Assembly: GCA_041399065.1 (NCBI GenBank)
Contig: JAWKTN010000001.1
Span: 930,001-994,000 of the forward strand
Reading direction: 5' to 3'
DNA from: JAGQPD01 sp020426865
Lineage (GTDB): Bacteria > Planctomycetota > Planctomycetia > Pirellulales > Pirellulaceae
Length of the DNA stretch: 64,000 nucleotides
Positions 55,501-61,500 of the stretch are shown here, piece after piece. Both the position numbers and the translations under genes were made by a program. Within the stretch, counting starts at the first letter, position 1; each line of letters opens with the position of its first letter. The notes below the pieces were generated by a model. It ran no database searches. It saw only the letters and a program-made list of their open reading frames with translations, and was not told the DNA's origin.

Positions 55501-58500
55501 AGATCGGCGTCGAATCCAGCCAGTGTCGGGGCTTGGTTGCGGACCGATTGCGGCTCGTTCGCGGAGCGGCCGGAGTCATTCAGGTTGATTTGGTCGACGA
55601 CGAGCAAGTCCGCGGTCACATCCGCCTCTTCGCCAGCATCGATCGTGAAAGTGCCGCGTACGGGAGTCAGCAAACCGGCGCTGCTGCCGATATTGATCTC
55701 GTCGGCGCCAGCTTCTGTCGAAATGCTGACCGGAACAGCTGAATCGAGACGGCGGAAGTTGATCGTGTCGTTGTCCGGACCGGTTGTGACATCGACCGAT
55801 GTGCCTGCCTGCAATTGGCCATCGAAATTCAGATTCGCACCGGTGCCAACATCGAGCCCTGCTTGGTCGGCGTTTACGTTGACCGCGCCGCCAGCGCGAA
55901 GGAGGCCGAAGCTGTCGAGGTCGTCACCCAGATTCAGCGTGATCGAACCCGCGGCAATCACCGAAGACGCGTCCGAAAGTACAATGTCTTGGCCAAAATC
56001 GTCCGCGTCATTGACGGTCAACACAACATCGCCCAGGGCGGATTCAACTTCCCGCGGATTCATGCTTCCGCTAGTTTCCGTCAGTGCCACGTGGCCGCCA
56101 GCGATTGCGGTAAACGAGTCCGCGACGGCGATTTCCAAGGGGTCAGCAAGCGTTCCAATCGTGCGATCGGTGGCGGTCGCTGACACGGATGAGTTGGGAG
56201 TCGCATGCAGAGTGAGCGTTCCGGCGATGATGTTCGTTGCGTCGTTCTGCCCGGCATCCAGGATCGAACCCTCGGCGAAAAGTCGGACGGCGCCGGATGA
56301 GTTAACGGTGTCGACTTGCAGGTCTCCACCGTAAACTTCCACCGAAACGCGGTTGCCGGAGTTGCCTGAGAGCAGGACGCTGCCGTTGCTGCCAGCGAGC
56401 ACCTGAATGCCATAATTCTCGCGCCCAATCTCAGTTTCTGCGGACAGGCTCAACTCATTGGTCCGAATTGCCCGCGGGCTGGCTGACGACAGGCTCGAAT
56501 AGACCGCCAGGAGACCTTGCTTCTCGACTTCGTATTCGCCGCTGTCAGCTTTGATCGTCCACCGACTGCCGACCGTTCGGACTGTCGCCGTCGGATTCGA
56601 CAGTGTGATCCCCGCCGATGCAAAGGCGGCGATCGTTGTTGGCGAGACAATGCCCGCATCGAGATTTGCTGCCTCACCATCGTCGAAGTAGAATCTAGCC
56701 GCGGTCAGAATCCCGTCCGAGTTGGCCGTAATCGACGTACTCCCCTGCGCATTGTCGATGAATCCCGCCAAACCGACGAGCTGCGAGTTTTCGATTGTGA
56801 TGTCGGTGCTGGTCCCGATCCCGATCGAACCGGCGTTGAGCGTATTGGTCGTCGGGTCTTCCTGAATGTTGATCAGATCGCCGGCCGTCGCGGTTTCGTT
56901 GTCGACGTCGATGTTGAACACGATCAGATCCCGGGGCGATTCATTGATGATCGTCACTTCGTCGAACGAGGTCTGGAACGTCACCGTGGGATTGCCGGCA
57001 ATGACCCGCGGGTTGGTCATCTCTGAGTCTCGATCTGATTTGTTGACGGTCAGGTTGATCTCTCCGCCCAGTCCTCCTTGGTTGATCAGACTGTTAACGA
57101 GTATCTGAGTGCCATTATCGGTGAACGTGATTCCCTGCTGCTGGACGTTGCCGTCCGCGTCGATGATGAGAAATGGATCGGGTGCGATCAACATGCTGAT
57201 GTCGGAGTTGAAATCAATGACGCGGTCGACTTGCAACGATTCCGTTTCCGTGCCGGATCCCGCGCCGGCTCCTTTTTCGTCAGCAGATGCGTCGACATCC
57301 GAGAGGTTTGCGTCCGTGAGCGCCGAGACGTTCAGGAACAGCGCCTTGATTTCCGAGCCGGCTGCAGCAGTCACTATGCTGGCCATGTCCAGCGTGACGC
57401 TCGCATTGGCATCGGGATCGCCGAGCAATGAGCCGCGTCTTTCCGTAATCGTGGAGCCGACCGCATCCGCATCCGCTTTGATGTTCGTGTGTTGTGCGGT
57501 CAGATTCACGGACTCTGCGCCATCGAGCTTGGCGCCATCTCCCACGAGTACGTCGGCGTCGGCCTTGATATTGATCTCCGCAACTGCGTCGGAATCGGCG
57601 AAGCCCGCCGACGCTTCGGAGTTGGCGTTGGCCACGGCATCGATCGAGGAGATCGCGGCGCCGACGTTGACCACCTGCCCCTGCAACGATGCGCTGCCGA
57701 TGGAAGTCTTGATTGTCGCCTGATCCGTGCCGCGGCCTCGGAACTTGACGTTCGCCTTGGCCGTCGGCACGGCGACGCCCGAGTTGCTGATCGCGTCTGA
57801 GTCAATGTTGGTCGTCGTACTGAAATTCGAAAGGACGGAAGCCGTGTCGAAAGCTTCGATGGAGGCTCCGTCGCCGACGTTGACCGAGGTATTGTGCGTA
57901 CTATCGATCGTGGAGAATGCTTCCGAAATGCCGATCAAGCCGCCACTGCCAGATCTCACCGTAGTGCTGGCCGATTCCATCGATTCGGCCAACAGCGAGA
58001 CATCGCCAGTCTTCGAGATGATTTCCGCGCCCGACTCGACATCCAACTGGCTGTTCGTATCAATATCCACGTCGGCGCGCTGAATGCCGACGCCGATGAT
58101 GGAGAAACTGTCGCCGCGAGCGTGCGAACTGCCGGCGTTGTGGCTCTGGGACTGGATGGCGACGTTGCCGCTGTTGGCCACGATGGACACGTCGCCAATA
58201 GTCGTGGTGACTTCGGCTTGCGGTTCGGCTTTGGCCCAGCTTCCCTGTACACCCAGCAAGACGGATCCTCCGGACGATGTCGCTTCGGCAATCGCGGAGC
58301 CTGTGGACGATGTCCCGTCGCTCTTCGTGATGTTGTGCAGCGCGTTGATCGAAACGTTGTCGGCCCAAATGATGGCACCGTCACCGATGATCGTATCGAC
58401 GTTGGATTCCAACGTGGCCGTCGCACCTGAGAGACCAATCGTCACGCCCAATGCACCGTTCGCACCTTCCGCCGTGGCCTTGGCGCTTTGGTCCGTCGTG

Positions 58501-61500
58501 GCGGCAACGGAAACGTCTCTGTCGGCGTAGATTCGCGACGTGTTGCCGATACGGGCTTGCACCTCCGTATCGATGGTCGTGTTGGCTAAGGCACCGGCCA
58601 GCGCGCCGGACAGGCCGCCCGCAAGCGCCGGCGCCTTGCTGCGGGCCTGCTCGACCGTGCTGCGCGCGGTCACATCCAATCCGCCGACCGTGCCTGTGAC
58701 ATTGCCGGCGTTGTCCACTTCACCGAGCAACGAGCCGTTCACCTGAGCCTGTACGCTGCCGCCCAGGTCGACGGTCGAGCCCGACAAGCCGGCCGCGGCC
58801 CACACTCCGATCCCGGCGGCTTGTCCGATCACTTCGACATCGCGAATGTGTTCCGCGTTTACGGTGACGCCGGTTGCCAGTACCACTTGTACGTCACCTT
58901 CGATCGAAGCGGTTTGGCTGCTGTCGATGTCCACCTCCGAATACTGCGCCCCGAGCGCAAAGGTCAAACTGCCGGCGCCCGCAACGGCGTCGAGATCGGC
59001 AACCTCATCGGCAACGGCGTTGACGGCGACGCTTCCGGCAACCGCTATTTCCGCGTCGTCGTCGATGAACGCTTCCGTTTCGGTCGCGACTCGCAGAATG
59101 GACACCGAGGCTCCAAAGCTGTTCGCTCCGGCCAGCGAGATGCTTCCGGCCGATGAGTTGTAGAGGACTTGCTCGTTCGCCGAGACATTCAGATCTCCGC
59201 CCGCCGAAATGACCGCGAACTCGCCGATAAAGGCGCCCACGTCTTGGATGGAACGATCGACGGTTCCCGGGCGGATCAAGAGCGGATTGGTATCCGCCAT
59301 TCTGGTTCGCACTTTCACGGGCGAGTGACCCGGCGCTGATCCCGTCAGCTCGTTGGTCGCATCCAAGGCGCCGTTAATGGCGACGAAGACATCGTCGTCC
59401 ACGTCGGCGCTGATGCTCGCAGAAGACGTTCCCGAACCGATCGTCGTCATGATGAACGTTCCGGCGAAACCCACGCCTGCTCCGAATGACAAGCCTCCCG
59501 CCGCCGTACCCAGATCCTTTACGGAATTGGCCACCACCTCAATGTCGTCCGTCGCAGCCACCGCCGCGATACTGCCAATATGAGCGTCGACCGTGTTTTG
59601 GACATCCAGCCACAGCACGTTGCCTCCCACTCCTCCGGCCAGGCCAGCGACGAGGCCCCCTTCGACGATGTTCAAATCGACGTCGTCGGTGGCTTTGACA
59701 CTGACCGACTGACCGTTGCCGGCGAAGCTCACGTCTTGATTGACTCGCGCCTGGCGCGTGCCGCCCTCGATGATGGCACGTGTATCGGTCCGTGATACGT
59801 AGAACGTGAACACGCCATCGAAGGCACCAGCCAGGCCGACGGCTCCCGACAAACCGACTGAATCGCTGTCCACGATACTGTCGGCGTGAACCGCGGTCGT
59901 GCCTCCGGCGTTGGAGTGCGTGTCGGCCATGATCGCTTCGGCAACATTGTTGTTGACGATGACGATCACGGTACCGCCGAGACTTGCCCCGCCGACAACG
60001 GCGCTTCCGGCTGTCCGACTGAACCCGTTGAAGTCGAGCGCATGGACGGTGATGTCACCCTGAGCGTCGATGTCGATGTCGGAGACGGTTGCTCGATTCG
60101 TGTTATCGAAAAGGACGAAGTCGATCGAGCCGGCGCCGGAGAAGCTCTTCTCGCTGAAGCCCAGGCCAATTCCGACAATGAACGAATCCGTGTCTGCGCT
60201 GGAATTGCTGCTGACCTCGACGTCGCCGCCCGCGTGAATCTTCTGTCGACCATTTCCAGTAGCATCCGACGTGTCATGGTCCGCGATCCAGGCCTGCGTA
60301 TCGTTCGCCACGAACAAACCGTTTGCGGCGATGCCGATCGATTGTGATCCAACCCCCGTGATCGCGGCCGCGCCCACAAACGTGAGGAAATCGGTATTTT
60401 GATGCGAGCGGACGATCACATCACCGCCGGAGTCACTGGCTTCGTTGACGTCGCTGTCTTCTATGTAGGCATACGTGGTGTCGGACAAAACTGTCGGCGT
60501 CAGGTTGGCGGCGTCCGCGCCTTCCTTGCCGAAACCAGCCGCCACCGAGATCAGGTTGAGCGTCTCCGATGTGCTGGCGACGACGGCCAATCCTGCGATC
60601 GATTCCGGACTCTCCTCGCCGCGATTGTCCCACGCGGGGATCGAGACTGAGTCGTTGTCGTTTGCCCGGGCATGGATCGTGGAATCATCGACGTAGGCTA
60701 TCGTCGTGTTGTCCACCACGTTGACGGACAGGCTCAGGCCAACTCCGAGCGCCTTGGTTCCAATGCCGACAGCGCCGGCGATGGAATTGATCGTCCCGTC
60801 CTGATCAGCCCGTACCAGCACGTTGCGATCGGCATCGACAGTCGAGTTATTGATGTACGCTCGCGTTTCGTTCGTGAGCACGGCGGTCGAAACCGATCCG
60901 CCAATCGCATTTTGAGTCCCAATGGCTGCGCCGACGGAGATAGTTTCGATGGTGCCGGTGGATGTGGCGTCGAGTGTGACGTCTCCGTCGCCCGCGGTTA
61001 CGGTTGAATCCTCGATGTAGGCTGAAGTCGCGTCGTTGATGATGCTAAAGGCCAGCGCGGCCCCGATCGCGTCGCCGCCGTCTTCGAAGGCGATCGCCGC
61101 GCCGCCCGAGAGAGACCGAATTGTGGATTCGCTATTTGCACGGAGAGCGACATCGCCGCCGGCAGCGTTGGTCGTGACCGTGGCGTTATCGATGTAGGCT
61201 TGGACATTTTGATTAGTCCAATTGACCGTAATCTGCCCACCAACGGCAAAGTCCCCACCACCGGCCGCTCCCACGCCCAGTGAGACGATATCACCGTCAC
61301 TTGCGGCGTCGACGGTCACACTACCTGCGTTCACGTTTGTGTCAGAAACGTCGGCGCGGATGTCGGTGACAATTGCGTTGAATGCCAAGCCAATTCCGAC
61401 GGCGTTGGCCGCGCCTCCAGCGTTACGCGTAAATGCAGCTGCTCCTCCAAGGGCAACAACGACGGATCGATCATCAGCGGAGATTGTGGCATCATCATCG